The notes beneath the pieces are model-generated. The model was given only the letters and a program-made list of their open reading frames with translations, was not told where the DNA came from and ran no database searches. The position numbers and the translations under genes were made by a program. 8,032 nt of DNA from Myxococcales bacterium (lineage in GTDB: Bacteria; Myxococcota; Myxococcia; Myxococcales; Anaeromyxobacteraceae): contig JAJYAW010000114.1 in the NCBI GenBank assembly GCA_021779335.1, positions 1-8,032 of the forward strand, in the 5' to 3' direction. Of this stretch, positions 1 to 6,560 are shown one piece after another. How positions within the stretch are numbered: the stretch's first letter is position 1; the number at the start of each line of letters is the position of its first letter.

Positions 1-1941
1 GGCGCGGGCGGGCGGCGGGGCCGGGGCGCCGGCGGCGCCGGCCCGGGCGGCCGCGTCCTCCGCCTTGAACTTGAAGTAGGCCTTGATGAGGGCCACCGCC
101 GTGGGGGCCGCCTGCACGCCGCCGAAGCCGGAGTGCTCGTTGAGCACCACCACCACGATCTGCGGATCGTCGGCCGGGGCGAAGGCCGCGAACCAGGCGT
201 GGTCGCGCTGGAAGTAGCCGACCTGGTCCGCCCGGAGCCGCGAGGCGCCGAGCTTCACCACCTGCGCCGTGCCGGTCTTGCCGGCCGTCAGGATGTCCGG
301 GATGCGCGACTGGTAGGCGGTGCCGTACGGCTGGTTCACGGCGGCCAGCAGCCCCTTGAGCACCGTCTGGCGGGTCGAGGGCTTGAGCTCGACGCGGCCG
401 CGGGTCTCCGGCGCGAACTCCTTGAGGACCTTGCCGTCCACGTCCTCCACCCGCAGCACCACCTGCGGCTTCCAGATGAGCCCGGTGGCCAGCGCGCCGT
501 AGAAGACCAGCTGCTGCATGGGCGTGACGTTGACGTCCCCCTGCCCGATGGCCAGGTTGACCGCCATGCCCCGCTGGTAGCCGCCCGGGACGCGCGCGTC
601 GTGCCAGGCCACGTCCGGGATGACCCCCGGCACCTCGCCAGCCACGTCGAAGCCGGTGGGCGCGCCCAGCCCGAGCCGCCGCGCCCACTTGGCGATCAGG
701 TCGGCGCCCAGCAGCGCCCCGGCCTGGTAGTAGAAGACGTCGCAGCTGGCCCCCAGCGCGTGGGTGAAGTCCACCGGGCCGTGGCCGGCCTCGTTGTCGC
801 AGCGCCAGCGGGCCTTGCCCATGTTGAAGTGGCCCGGGCAGTTGACGACCGTGTCGGGCCGGTAGATCCCCTCCTCCAGCGCGGCGATGGAGGTGACCGC
901 CTTGAAGGTGGAGCCGGGGTGGTAGTGCTGCTGGATGGCCCGGAAGAGCTCCGGCTGCAGCGGGTCCTCGCGGATGCGCTGCAGCTCGGCGCTGGAGATG
1001 CGCCCCGACATCTTGTTGGGGTCCGGGGCCGGGCGGTCCACCAGGGTGAGCAGGAAGCCGGTCTTGGCGTCCATGGCCAGCACCACGCCGGCGGTGGCGG
1101 GGAAGGTCTTCTCGGCCAGCTCCTGGAGCCGCCAGTCGAGCGAGAGCACCAGGTTGTTCCCGGGGCGGGCCGGCACCACCCGGCTCTCCTCGGGGATGAG
1201 GTCGCCCGCCGTCTCACGCCCCTTGGCGTCCACCGCGATGCGCCGCTTGCCGTCGACGCCGCGCAGCTCCCGCTCCCAGCGCTTCTCCAGGCCGCGCCGG
1301 CCCACGTAGTCGCCCAGCAGGTAGGGGCCCTGCGGGCTGCCGGCGCTCTGCAGCGCCTCGTTGAGCTTCTTCTGCTCGTCGGGGCCCACCTCGTTCATGT
1401 AGCCGATGAGGTGGCCGCCCAGCGCGCCGTAGCGGTAGTTGCGGTGCGGCACCGGCTGGACGTCCACGCCGGGCAGGTCCATGGCGTCGGCCTCCAGCAC
1501 GTCCAGCTCCTCGCGCCGCACGTCCACCTTGACGGTGAAGGGGCGGAACCGCTCCATCTGGCGCGCCCCCCGGAGCTGCGCCTGGGCGCGGTCCACCTCC
1601 TCCGGCGAGAGGGAGAGGAGCGCCGCCAGCCGCGGCAGCAGCTCCTCGCACTGCTTGCCGCAGAAGTACGGCGTCAGGGTCACGTCGTAGCTGGGGCGCG
1701 AGTCCACCAGCACCAGGCCGCGCCGGTCCAGCACCTGGCCGCGGTCGGCGGGCACCCGCAGCTCCTTGACGAAGTTCTCGTCCGCCTTCCCCTTGAACTC
1801 GTCGCCGCGCAGGACCTGGAGCTGGTAGAGCCGCCCCAGCAGCACCAGGAAGACCACCACGATGGTGGCGGTGGCCGCCATGAGGCGGGGGCGCAGCTCT
1901 CGCTGCAGGGCTTCGGGGCTGGTGGAGGGGAGGAGCGCCAT
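1..1941 (-). CDS. mrdA: Penicillin-binding protein 2 (elongasome transpeptidase), 3' end cut by window edge
   Basis: Class B PBP that cross-links peptidoglycan during lateral wall elongation, anchored in the inner membrane with its catalytic domain in the periplasm. The frame stays open for 647 codons from the ATG at 1941 to base 1, so the stop is outside. Seen: a membrane segment at about residues 21-38; a pedestal-domain start with the DRRG-type motif at 65-75 (PADRGQVLDRRG); the transpeptidase domain from about 265, with nucleophile Ser344 in STFK, the second motif SCD at 399-401 (SxD is usual in PBP2 rather than SxN) and KTGTAQ from Lys555. After about residue 625 the chain becomes an Ala/Pro-rich tail. 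The start lies 7 bases after the mreD stop with no good Shine-Dalgarno sequence, suggesting translational coupling. Oddities are a CxxxC at Cys94/Cys98 and a Cys/Cys/His/Cys set near the active site. The partner SEDS polymerase gene rodA would be expected further left. Family identity is very secure. Confidence 0.96.
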   Translation of the reverse strand, partial: MALLPSTSPEALQRELRPRLMAATATIVVVFLVLLGRLYQLQVLRGDEFKGKADENFVKELRVPADRGQVLDRRGLVLVDSRPSYDVTLTPYFCGKQCEELLPRLAALLSLSPEEVDRAQAQLRGARQMERFRPFTVKVDVRREELDVLEADAMDLPGVDVQPVPHRNYRYGALGGHLIGYMNEVGPDEQKKLNEALQSAGSPQGPYLLGDYVGRRGLEKRWERELRGVDGKRRIAVDAKGRETAGDLIPEESRVVPARPGNNLVLSLDWRLQELAEKTFPATAGVVLAMDAKTGFLLTLVDRPAPDPNKMSGRISSAELQRIREDPLQPELFRAIQQHYHPGSTFKAVTSIAALEEGIYRPDTVVNCPGHFNMGKARWRCDNEAGHGPVDFTHALGASCDVFYYQAGALLGADLIAKWARRLGLGAPTGFDVAGEVPGVIPDVAWHDARVPGGYQRGMAVNLAIGQGDVNVTPMQQLVFYGALATGLIWKPQVVLRVEDVDGKVLKEFAPETRGRVELKPSTRQTVLKGLLAAVNQPYGTAYQSRIPDILTAGKTGTAQVVKLGASRLRADQVGYFQRDHAWFAAFAPADDPQIVVVVLNEHSGFGGVQAAPTAVALIKAYFKFKAEDAAARAGAAGAPAPPPARA

Positions 1942-1948
1942 GGCCGCG

Positions 1949-2461
1949 TCAGCCGATGAGGTCGGGCGCCTCGGCGCCCAGCAGGCCGTCGAGGCGGCGC
2001 AGCGCGAGCTGCACCAGGGGGGCGGCCAGGCCGGTGAGCAGGGCCTCCACCGCCAGGCGCGCGCCCAGCGCCCCCCAGGCCGGCTGGGCCTCCGGCGGCG
2101 CCGCCACCCGCTGCAGCGCCACGGCGCCCAGGGAGAGGCCGAGCGCCGCCGCCGCCGAGAGGAGGGCGAAGCCGCGCCGCCCGCGCACGTCCACGGCGGC
2201 GCCCACCAGCCGGACGCCCAGGAAGACCGCCACCGCCAGGGAGGTCATGAGCCCCTTGGGCGTGGCCCAGGTCAGGTCGAGCACGTAGCCGACCGCCGCC
2301 GCGCCCACCGCCCCCTCCGCGCTGCCGGCCGTCAGGGCCAGGTGGACCAGCGGCGGCGCGAGCAGGCAGAGCGAGAAGGCGCCGCCCCCGAGGTGGCGCA
2401 GCAGCGCGGCCTGGAGCGCGGCCAGGAGCAGCGCCAGCCCGGCGTAGGCGAGCGGCTTCAT
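1949..2461 (-). CDS. mreD: Rod shape-determining protein MreD
   Basis: Polytopic inner-membrane subunit of the Rod complex, working with MreC, PBP2 and RodA. The 170-residue product is highly hydrophobic, with about five predicted membrane segments (roughly residues 5-22, 28-47, 52-68, 72-92 and 100-120) and a further hydrophobic stretch near 135-155, which suits the family's usual 160-180 residues. The segment at about 63-80 (DLTWATPKGLMTSLAV) resembles the MreD signature in which an Asp and a Gly-Leu follow a membrane helix. The ATG at 2461 was chosen because it overlaps the mreC stop as ATGA, typical of translational coupling; the frame is open further upstream, but that part runs antisense-free through mreC in another frame and is a shadow. 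Sequence conservation in MreD is low, so the call rests on hydropathy, size and its position between mreC and mrdA. Confidence 0.93.
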   Translation of the reverse strand: MKPLAYAGLALLLAALQAALLRHLGGGAFSLCLLAPPLVHLALTAGSAEGAVGAAAVGYVLDLTWATPKGLMTSLAVAVFLGVRLVGAAVDVRGRRGFALLSAAAALGLSLGAVALQRVAAPPEAQPAWGALGARLAVEALLTGLAAPLVQLALRRLDGLLGAEAPDLIG

Positions 2462-3333
2462 GGCCCCACGCCCGGCCCGCCCGCCGCGGGCAGCAGGGAG
2501 GGATCGCGCGCGCCGGAGGTGATGACCAGCACCTCCTCGAGCCGCGTCGGGTCCACCGCCGGCACCACCGAGCCCTCCAGGAAGAGGCCGTGCGCGGCGC
2601 GCTGCAGCCGGGTGGCGTGCCCCACCGGCAGCCCGGGCGGGAAGGTGGCGTCGGTGCCGGAGGTGACGAGCAGATCCCCCTCGATGACGTCCTCGCTGCG
2701 CAGGGCGTAGTCGAGCCGGCACAGGTCGGGGCGCCCCAGCCCCCGCACGTTGGCCCGGGCGCGGGTCCGGTCCACCCGCACCGCGATGGAGCTGTTGCGG
2801 TCGATGGCCAGCAGCACGTCGGCGCTGCGGCCGGCGGTGGCGTGGATGCGCCCCACCACGCCCTCGGCCACCACCACCGGCATGTCGCGCGCCAGGCCGT
2901 CGTCGGCCCCCTTGTCGATGGTGACGAGCTGCAGCCCGGCCGGCGCCAGCCGCACGCCGATGACGCGCGCGCCCAGGTAGGCGCGGCGCGGCTCGGACTC
3001 GGACAGCGCGATGAGGCGGCGCAGCCGCTCGTTCTCGGCCCGCTGCTGCTGGAGCTCCTGCGCCGCCAGCTGGAGCCGGCGGTTCTCGGCGGAGAGCGCG
3101 GCGGCCCGCTCGTGCGCCCCCCGCAGCGCCACGTAGCCGGACCAGCCCTCCATCGTCCCGGTCACCGCGGCGCCCACCAGCTTCTCCAGCGGCGCCGTGA
3201 CGGCCAGGAGCACCCGGTCGACGGGCGAAAGCTCCGCCGGCCGCTTCGCGTGGGCGAAGTAGACGGCGAGCGGGACGAGGAGCAGGACCGCGACGAGGAG
3301 CAGCTCGCGGTACCGCTTGAGCAAGGCCAGCAC
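2458..3333 (-). CDS. mreC: Rod shape-determining protein MreC
   Basis: Periplasmic scaffold of the elongasome that binds and activates PBP2. The product has 291 residues: a short basic N-terminus, one membrane anchor at about 10-27, a Glu/Arg/Leu-rich coiled coil at about 67-112, then the double beta-barrel domain at about 118-275. Family-like stretches include MPVVVAEGVVGRI (151-163) and IDRNSSIAVRV (178-188). A Gly/Pro-rich tail ends the protein. The start is GTG at 3333, supported by AGGAG five bases upstream; the initiator is therefore valine-coded. It is the first gene of the minus-strand operon, and its TGA overlaps the mreD ATG. Unlike the common mreB-mreC-mreD order, no mreB lies immediately upstream; the neighbour is a divergent ppiD-like gene. 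Confidence 0.96.
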   Translation of the reverse strand: MLALLKRYRELLLVAVLLLVPLAVYFAHAKRPAELSPVDRVLLAVTAPLEKLVGAAVTGTMEGWSGYVALRGAHERAAALSAENRRLQLAAQELQQQRAENERLRRLIALSESEPRRAYLGARVIGVRLAPAGLQLVTIDKGADDGLARDMPVVVAEGVVGRIHATAGRSADVLLAIDRNSSIAVRVDRTRARANVRGLGRPDLCRLDYALRSEDVIEGDLLVTSGTDATFPPGLPVGHATRLQRAAHGLFLEGSVVPAVDPTRLEEVLVITSGARDPSLLPAAGGPGVGP

Positions 3334-3340
3334 CAGAACT

Positions 3341-3346
3341 CCTGCA
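3341..3346 (-). promoter_or_regulatory. Shine-Dalgarno sequence of mreC
   Basis: On the minus strand the bases read GCAGGAG just ahead of TTCTG and then GTG. The AGGAG core with a five-base spacer decides in favour of the GTG start at 3333, where no ATG lies at a comparable position in frame. Confidence 0.7.
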
Positions 3347-3363
3347 GGGGCAAAATCCCTTGC

Positions 3364-3393
3364 ATTTTAGCGACTGTTGGCTACGTTGTTCAA
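3364..3393 (-). promoter_or_regulatory. Likely sigma70-type promoter of mreC-mreD-mrdA
   Basis: On the minus strand TTGAAC (3393-3388, four of six matches to TTGACA) is followed after 18 bases by TAAAAT (3369-3364, five of six matches to TATAAT). This is one of very few AT-rich patches in the window and lies directly upstream of mreC, giving an expected leader of about 25-30 bases before the GTG. The match is by eye; a transcription start has not been seen. A much weaker plus-strand pair, TTGCAT (3360-3365) and TACGTT (3382-3387) with a 16-base spacer, overlaps it and could serve ppiD, so the two promoters may share one short divergent region. Confidence 0.55.
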
Positions 3394-3399
3394 CCTCTT

Positions 3400-3415
3400 G
3401 GCGCCCCTGGGCGCC
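3400..3415. repeat. Short GC-rich inverted repeat in the leader of ppiD
   Basis: A perfect inverted repeat of seven-base arms around a two-base centre (GGCGCCC-CT-GGGCGCC) lies between the divergent promoters and the ppiD start. It is followed on the plus strand by GTTTCTTTC, so it looks superficially like a weak terminator or attenuator, but it could equally be an operator or nothing. GGCGCC pairs also occur by chance inside genes in this GC-rich DNA, so significance is doubtful. Confidence 0.3.
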
Positions 3416-3456
3416 GTTTCTTTCACCACCGCCTCGGCGGAGGAGTCGAAGGGCCC

Positions 3457-5040
3457 ATGCTGGACAAACTCAGAGCGAACAAGGGCGGCATCATCACCTA
3501 TGTCTTCCTGTTCGCCATCATCATCGTCTTCGTCGTCTCCTTCGGCCCGGGCTCCTTCGACAAGGGGTGCAACTCCAGCCAGGGGACGGGCTGGGCGGCC
3601 CGGGTGAACGGCGAGGAGATCCCGGTCTCCGCCTTCCAGCGCGCCTACGCCAACCTCTTCAACAGCTACCAGCGCCAGATCCCTTCCTTCACCCGCGAGC
3701 TGGCGGAGCAGATGGGCTTCTCCGCCATGGCGATGAACCAGCTGGTGGAGCAGAACCTGCTGGTGCAGGAGGCCCGGAGGGAGGGGCTGGTCATCTCCGA
3801 CGCCGAGCTGGCGGAGGCCATCGTCGAGGAGCCCGGCTTCAAGGGGGCCGACGGCCGCTTCGACAAGGAGGGCTACCTGCGCTGGGTGGAGGCCACCTAC
3901 GGCTCGGCCAGCCAGTTCGAGCGCACCTTCCGCGACCAGCTCCTGGCGCAGCGGCTGCTGGCCGGGCTCCGCGAGACCGTCAAGGTCTCGGAGGCCGAGG
4001 TCAGGGCGGCCTGGGCCACCGAGCACGACAAGGTGACCCTCTCCTTCGTGCGCTTCCCCCTGGCGGCCGCCGAGGCCGAGGTGAAGAAGCCCACCGCCGC
4101 CGACGTGGCGGCCTTCGTGGCCAAGGACGGCGCCCGCCTGGAGCAGGCCTGGAAGGACGGCGCCGCCCGCTTCGACCAGCCCAGGAAGGTGCGGGCCCGC
4201 CACATCCTGGTGAAGGTGGCGCCCGGCGCCACCCCCGCCGCCGACGAGGCGGCCAAGAAGAAGCTGGAGGCCCTGGCGGCCCGCATCGCCAAGGGCGAGG
4301 ACTTCGGCAAGGTGGCGGCCGAGGCCTCGGAGGACGAGGGCACCCGCTCGCGCGGCGGCGATCTCGGGTTCGTCTCGGAGGGCGTGGTCGAGAAGCCCTT
4401 CGCCGACGCCGCCTTCGCCCTGCAGCAGGGGCAGGTCTCCGGCCCGGTCCGCACCTCGGCGGGCTGGCACCTCATCCGCGCCGACCAGGTCGTCCCGGCC
4501 AAGAAGGTGCCGCTCGAGGAGGCCCGCGCCATCCTGGCCCCGGAGCTGATCCTGAAGGACCGCGCCGCCGCGCTCGCCGACGCCCGGGCCGCCGCCGCGC
4601 TGGCCGCCGTGAAGGCCGGCAAGAAGCTGTCCGACCTCTTCCCCACGGCCGAGGCCGCCAAGGCCGCCAGGCGGGAGCCGGTCAAGCTCGGAGCGCTGGT
4701 GCTGGCCGCCGAGTCGACCGGCCCGTTCAGCGAGCAGGGGCCCTTCGTCCCCAAGATCGGCGCCGCGCCCGACCTGGCCGCCGCCGCCATGGTCACGCCG
4801 GCCGGGCAGCCGCTCCCCAAGGTCTACCAGACGCCGCAGGGGCCGGTGGTGGCGGTGGTGGAGGCCCGGGAGAGGCCGGACCCGGCCCGCTACGCCTCGC
4901 AGCGCGCGCAGGTCGAGCAGCAGCTCCTGGGGCGCAAGGAGTCGCAGGTGCAGCAGGCCTGGCTCAAGCAGCTCCGCGCGGCGGCCGACGTGAAGATCAA
5001 CCCGGCCGTGCAGGGCGGCGCTCCCGTCGACGAGGGGTAG
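3457..5040 (+). CDS. PpiD/SurA-type membrane-anchored peptidyl-prolyl isomerase chaperone
   Basis: Periplasmic folding factor for exported proteins, held in the inner membrane by an N-terminal anchor. The 527-residue protein has a short basic N-terminus, one membrane helix at about 11-29, a SurA_N/PpiD-type chaperone region at about 45-230 (with GEEIPVSAFQRAYANL at 49-64 and MNQLVEQNLLVQEARREGL at about 90-110), a parvulin (PpiC-type rotamase) domain at about 246-345 and a helical C-terminal region. The parvulin domain shows ARHILVK with His249, GGDLGFV, PFADAAFAL and SAGWHLIR with His338. E. coli PpiD is longer (623 residues) and lacks these histidines, so this one may be catalytically active. 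Start ATG at 3457 follows GGAGGAG at 3439-3445, spacer 11; the frame is open much further upstream but that is antisense to mreC. It probably heads a ppiD-maf-yggS unit. Whether to name it ppiD or a generic parvulin is a matter of convention, so no symbol is given. Confidence 0.92.
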   Translation: MLDKLRANKGGIITYVFLFAIIIVFVVSFGPGSFDKGCNSSQGTGWAARVNGEEIPVSAFQRAYANLFNSYQRQIPSFTRELAEQMGFSAMAMNQLVEQNLLVQEARREGLVISDAELAEAIVEEPGFKGADGRFDKEGYLRWVEATYGSASQFERTFRDQLLAQRLLAGLRETVKVSEAEVRAAWATEHDKVTLSFVRFPLAAAEAEVKKPTAADVAAFVAKDGARLEQAWKDGAARFDQPRKVRARHILVKVAPGATPAADEAAKKKLEALAARIAKGEDFGKVAAEASEDEGTRSRGGDLGFVSEGVVEKPFADAAFALQQGQVSGPVRTSAGWHLIRADQVVPAKKVPLEEARAILAPELILKDRAAALADARAAAALAAVKAGKKLSDLFPTAEAAKAARREPVKLGALVLAAESTGPFSEQGPFVPKIGAAPDLAAAAMVTPAGQPLPKVYQTPQGPVVAVVEARERPDPARYASQRAQVEQQLLGRKESQVQQAWLKQLRAAADVKINPAVQGGAPVDEG

Positions 5041-5069
5041 GCGCCGCTCGCCGGCCGAGACGCCGGGCC

Positions 5070-5651
5070 ATGACCCCGCCGGTCCTCACCCTGGCCTCGC
5101 AGAGCCCGCGCCGCCGGGAGCTCCTCGGCGCGCTCGGCCTCGCCCTGGAGATCCGCCCGGCCCACGCCGACGAGACCCCGCGCGCCGGCGAGGCGCCGGA
5201 GGCCTACGCCCGCCGGGTGGCGCGCGAGAAGGCCCGGGCCGTGGGCGGCGACTTCGTGCTGGCCGCCGACACCACGGTGGCGGTGGACGGCCAGATCCTG
5301 GGCAAGCCGGGCGACGACGCCGACGCGGCGCGCATGCTGCGGCTGCTCTCCGGGCGCACCCACGAGGTGATCTCGGCCGTCTGCGTCCGCCGCCCCGCCG
5401 TGCGGCTGGAGTTCGACGCCTTCACCAGCACCCGCGTCGAGGTGGCGCCGCTCGACGAGGGGCTCATCGCCTGGTACGTCGCCAGCGGCGAGCCGCGCGA
5501 CAAGGCGGGCGCCTACGCCGTCCAGGGGCTCTTCGGCGCCTTCGTCCGGGCCGTCGCCGGCAGCGTCAGCGGCGTCATCGGGCTGCCGCTCGACGAGACG
5601 CTGGCGCTCCTGCGCCGCGCCGGCTACCCGCTGCCCTGGGAGGCGCGGTGA
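5070..5651 (+). CDS. maf: Maf-family nucleoside triphosphate pyrophosphatase (dTTP/UTPase type)
   Basis: Cytoplasmic enzyme that hydrolyses non-canonical or excess nucleoside triphosphates to the monophosphate and pyrophosphate. The 193-residue length is normal. Motifs seen in order: LASQSPRRRELL (8-19, phosphate-binding Ser10 and Arg14), the DETP loop (34-37), LAADTTVAVDG with Asp67 as likely catalytic base, GKP (78-80), LSGRTHEV (93-100), and GEPRDKAGAYAVQG (140-153). The last motif and GRTH are like E. coli YhdE (dTTP/UTP) rather than YceF (m7GTP), which has CAGSF-type sequence at that place. The end, GSVSGVIGLPL, is a slight variant of the usual GSYSNVVGLPL. ATG at 5070 begins directly at the conserved fold, 29 bases after ppiD, with only a weak ribosome-binding site, so coupling to ppiD is possible. 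Its stop overlaps the yggS start as GTGA. Confidence 0.95.
   Translation: MTPPVLTLASQSPRRRELLGALGLALEIRPAHADETPRAGEAPEAYARRVAREKARAVGGDFVLAADTTVAVDGQILGKPGDDADAARMLRLLSGRTHEVISAVCVRRPAVRLEFDAFTSTRVEVAPLDEGLIAWYVASGEPRDKAGAYAVQGLFGAFVRAVAGSVSGVIGLPLDETLALLRRAGYPLPWEAR
5638..5643 (+). promoter_or_regulatory. Shine-Dalgarno sequence of yggS inside maf
   Basis: GGGAGG within the last codons of maf precedes the GTG at 5648 by four bases. It supports the valine-coded start and reading of yggS by ribosomes finishing maf. Confidence 0.65.
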
Positions 5652-6295
5652 GCATCGCCGCCGCCCTGGCGGAGGTGACGGCCCGGCTGCCGCCCGGGGT
5701 CACCCTCATCGCCGTCTCCAAGACGCAGCCGGTCGAGGCCATCCGCGAGGCGTACGCCGCCGGCCAGCGCCACTTCGGCGAGAACTACGTCCAGGAGTGG
5801 CGGCCCAAGGCCGAGGCGCTGGCCGATCTGCCGGGGCTCGTGTGGCACTTCATCGGCGGCCTGCAGACCAACAAGGCGAGGTTCCTGGCCGGCCGGGTGG
5901 CCTGGGTCCACACGGTGGACCGGATCGAGCTGGCCCGCGAGCTGTCGCGCCGCTGCGTCGCCGCCGGCGCCGGCCTGCGGGTGCTGCTGGAGGTCAACCT
6001 GGGCGGCGAGGCGCAGAAGGGCGGCTGCGCCTTCTCGGCGGCGCCGGCGCTCGCCGAGGCGGTGCGCGCCCTCCCCGCCCTCGAGCTCGTCGGCCTCACC
6101 TGCATCCCCCCGCCCGACCAGGAGCCGCGCCCGCACTTCCGGGCGCTGCGGGCCCTGCGCGATCGCCTCGGCCTGGCCGAGCTCTCGATGGGGATGAGCG
6201 CCGACTGGCCGGCGGCGGTCGAGGAGGGGGCCACCTTCGTGAGGTTGGGCACCGCCATCTTCGGCGCGCGGCCGGTCAGAGCAGCCGGAGCTTGA
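5648..6295 (+). CDS. yggS: YggS/PLPBP family pyridoxal-phosphate homeostasis protein
   Basis: Cytoplasmic PLP-binding protein with an alanine-racemase-like barrel but no known enzymatic activity; the family maintains vitamin B6 and amino-acid homeostasis. The 215-residue protein carries the PLP lysine Lys25 in AVSKTQP, then FGENYVQE (43-50), WHFIGGLQTNKAR (66-78), LLEVNLGGEAQKGG (113-126), LTCIPPP and the phosphate-cradling end LSMGMSADWPAAVEEG followed by VRLGTAIFGAR. The usual IGHLQSNK here reads IGGLQTNK, so a commonly conserved His is Gly; the rest is canonical. The GTG start overlaps the maf stop (GTGA) and has GGGAGG four bases upstream. In many Proteobacteria yggS neighbours proC or yggT; here it ends a ppiD-maf-yggS unit. 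Its last 20 bases overlap the convergent zinc-ribbon gene, and no terminator is visible. Confidence 0.95.
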   Translation: MSIAAALAEVTARLPPGVTLIAVSKTQPVEAIREAYAAGQRHFGENYVQEWRPKAEALADLPGLVWHFIGGLQTNKARFLAGRVAWVHTVDRIELARELSRRCVAAGAGLRVLLEVNLGGEAQKGGCAFSAAPALAEAVRALPALELVGLTCIPPPDQEPRPHFRALRALRDRLGLAELSMGMSADWPAAVEEGATFVRLGTAIFGARPVRAAGA

Positions 6296-6497
6296 GCCGC
6301 CCGGAGTCGGTCACCCGCACCAGGAACTCGGCGCCGCAGTAGTAGCAGCGGATCTCGTCGCCCTGGCCGAACTTGTCGTCGTACGGGTTGTTGGCGTTGC
6401 ACTCGGGGCAGTCGAAGTCCCCGAAGCGGCGATCCGAGCCCTCCGAGGAGGCGTCCTTGTCGTCGTCGTCGTCCTCGAACCCTTGATCGACCGGCAT
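6276..6497 (-). CDS. Small zinc-ribbon protein with acidic N-terminus, function unknown
   Basis: A 73-residue protein. The first 28 residues are acidic and probably disordered, with five consecutive Asp (9-13) coded by a run of identical triplets. The rest holds two CxxC knuckles, CPEC at 30-33 and CYYC at 51-54, separated by 17 residues, the arrangement of a compact four-Cys zinc ribbon; the C-terminus is basic and hydrophobic (RLKLRLL). It was placed at the ATG at 6497 because GGAGG lies six bases upstream on the minus strand; the open frame extends further but becomes proline/arginine-rich antisense to the DUF3108 gene. The stop lies inside the 3' end of yggS, giving a 20-base convergent overlap. 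I recognise no specific family beyond zinc ribbon. Such small ribbons may bind nucleic acid or proteins, but nothing here says which. Confidence 0.8.
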   Translation of the reverse strand: MPVDQGFEDDDDDKDASSEGSDRRFGDFDCPECNANNPYDDKFGQGDEIRCYYCGAEFLVRVTDSGRLKLRLL

Positions 6498-6503
6498 GCG
6501 GCG

Positions 6504-6508
6504 CCTCC
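6504..6508 (-). promoter_or_regulatory. Shine-Dalgarno sequence of the zinc-ribbon gene
   Basis: GGAGG on the minus strand, six bases before the ATG at 6497. It fixes the short 73-residue reading over the much longer open frame that extends upstream. Confidence 0.65.
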
Positions 6509-6560
6509 GCGCGGCCCGGACGGCCGCCTGCGCCTGCCAGCCTAGTCCATCTCCCGCGCG

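Noticed and set aside
133..1959. A 608-codon open frame on the plus strand opposite mrdA
   Set aside because: It is rich in His, Arg, Gly and Leu with no domain, and mirrors codons of the well-supported PBP2 gene; long antisense frames are expected in DNA with G/C third positions.
2462..2722. Upstream extension of the mreD frame to 257 residues
   Set aside because: The added part lies inside mreC in another frame and is Arg/Ala-rich; the ATGA overlap at 2458-2461 gives a normal-sized MreD.
3400..3424. Intrinsic terminator (GC stem followed by a T-rich tract) ahead of ppiD
   Set aside because: The tract is interrupted (GTTTCTTTC), the loop is only two bases, and no plus-strand gene ends upstream that would need it.
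3541..3575. Possible lipoprotein site at Cys38 of the PpiD-like protein
   Set aside because: The residues before the Cys are DKG, not a lipobox, and the Cys is eight residues beyond the membrane segment.
3367..4470. A 367-codon minus-strand frame opposite ppiD
   Set aside because: Low-complexity Gly/Leu/Val/His composition without motifs, fully antisense to a strongly supported gene.
3360..5069. An open plus-strand frame that runs through ppiD and continues in frame into maf, suggesting a 763-residue fusion
   Set aside because: The part before 5070 is Arg/Gly/Pro-rich out-of-frame translation of ppiD; Maf homology starts exactly at the ATG at 5070.
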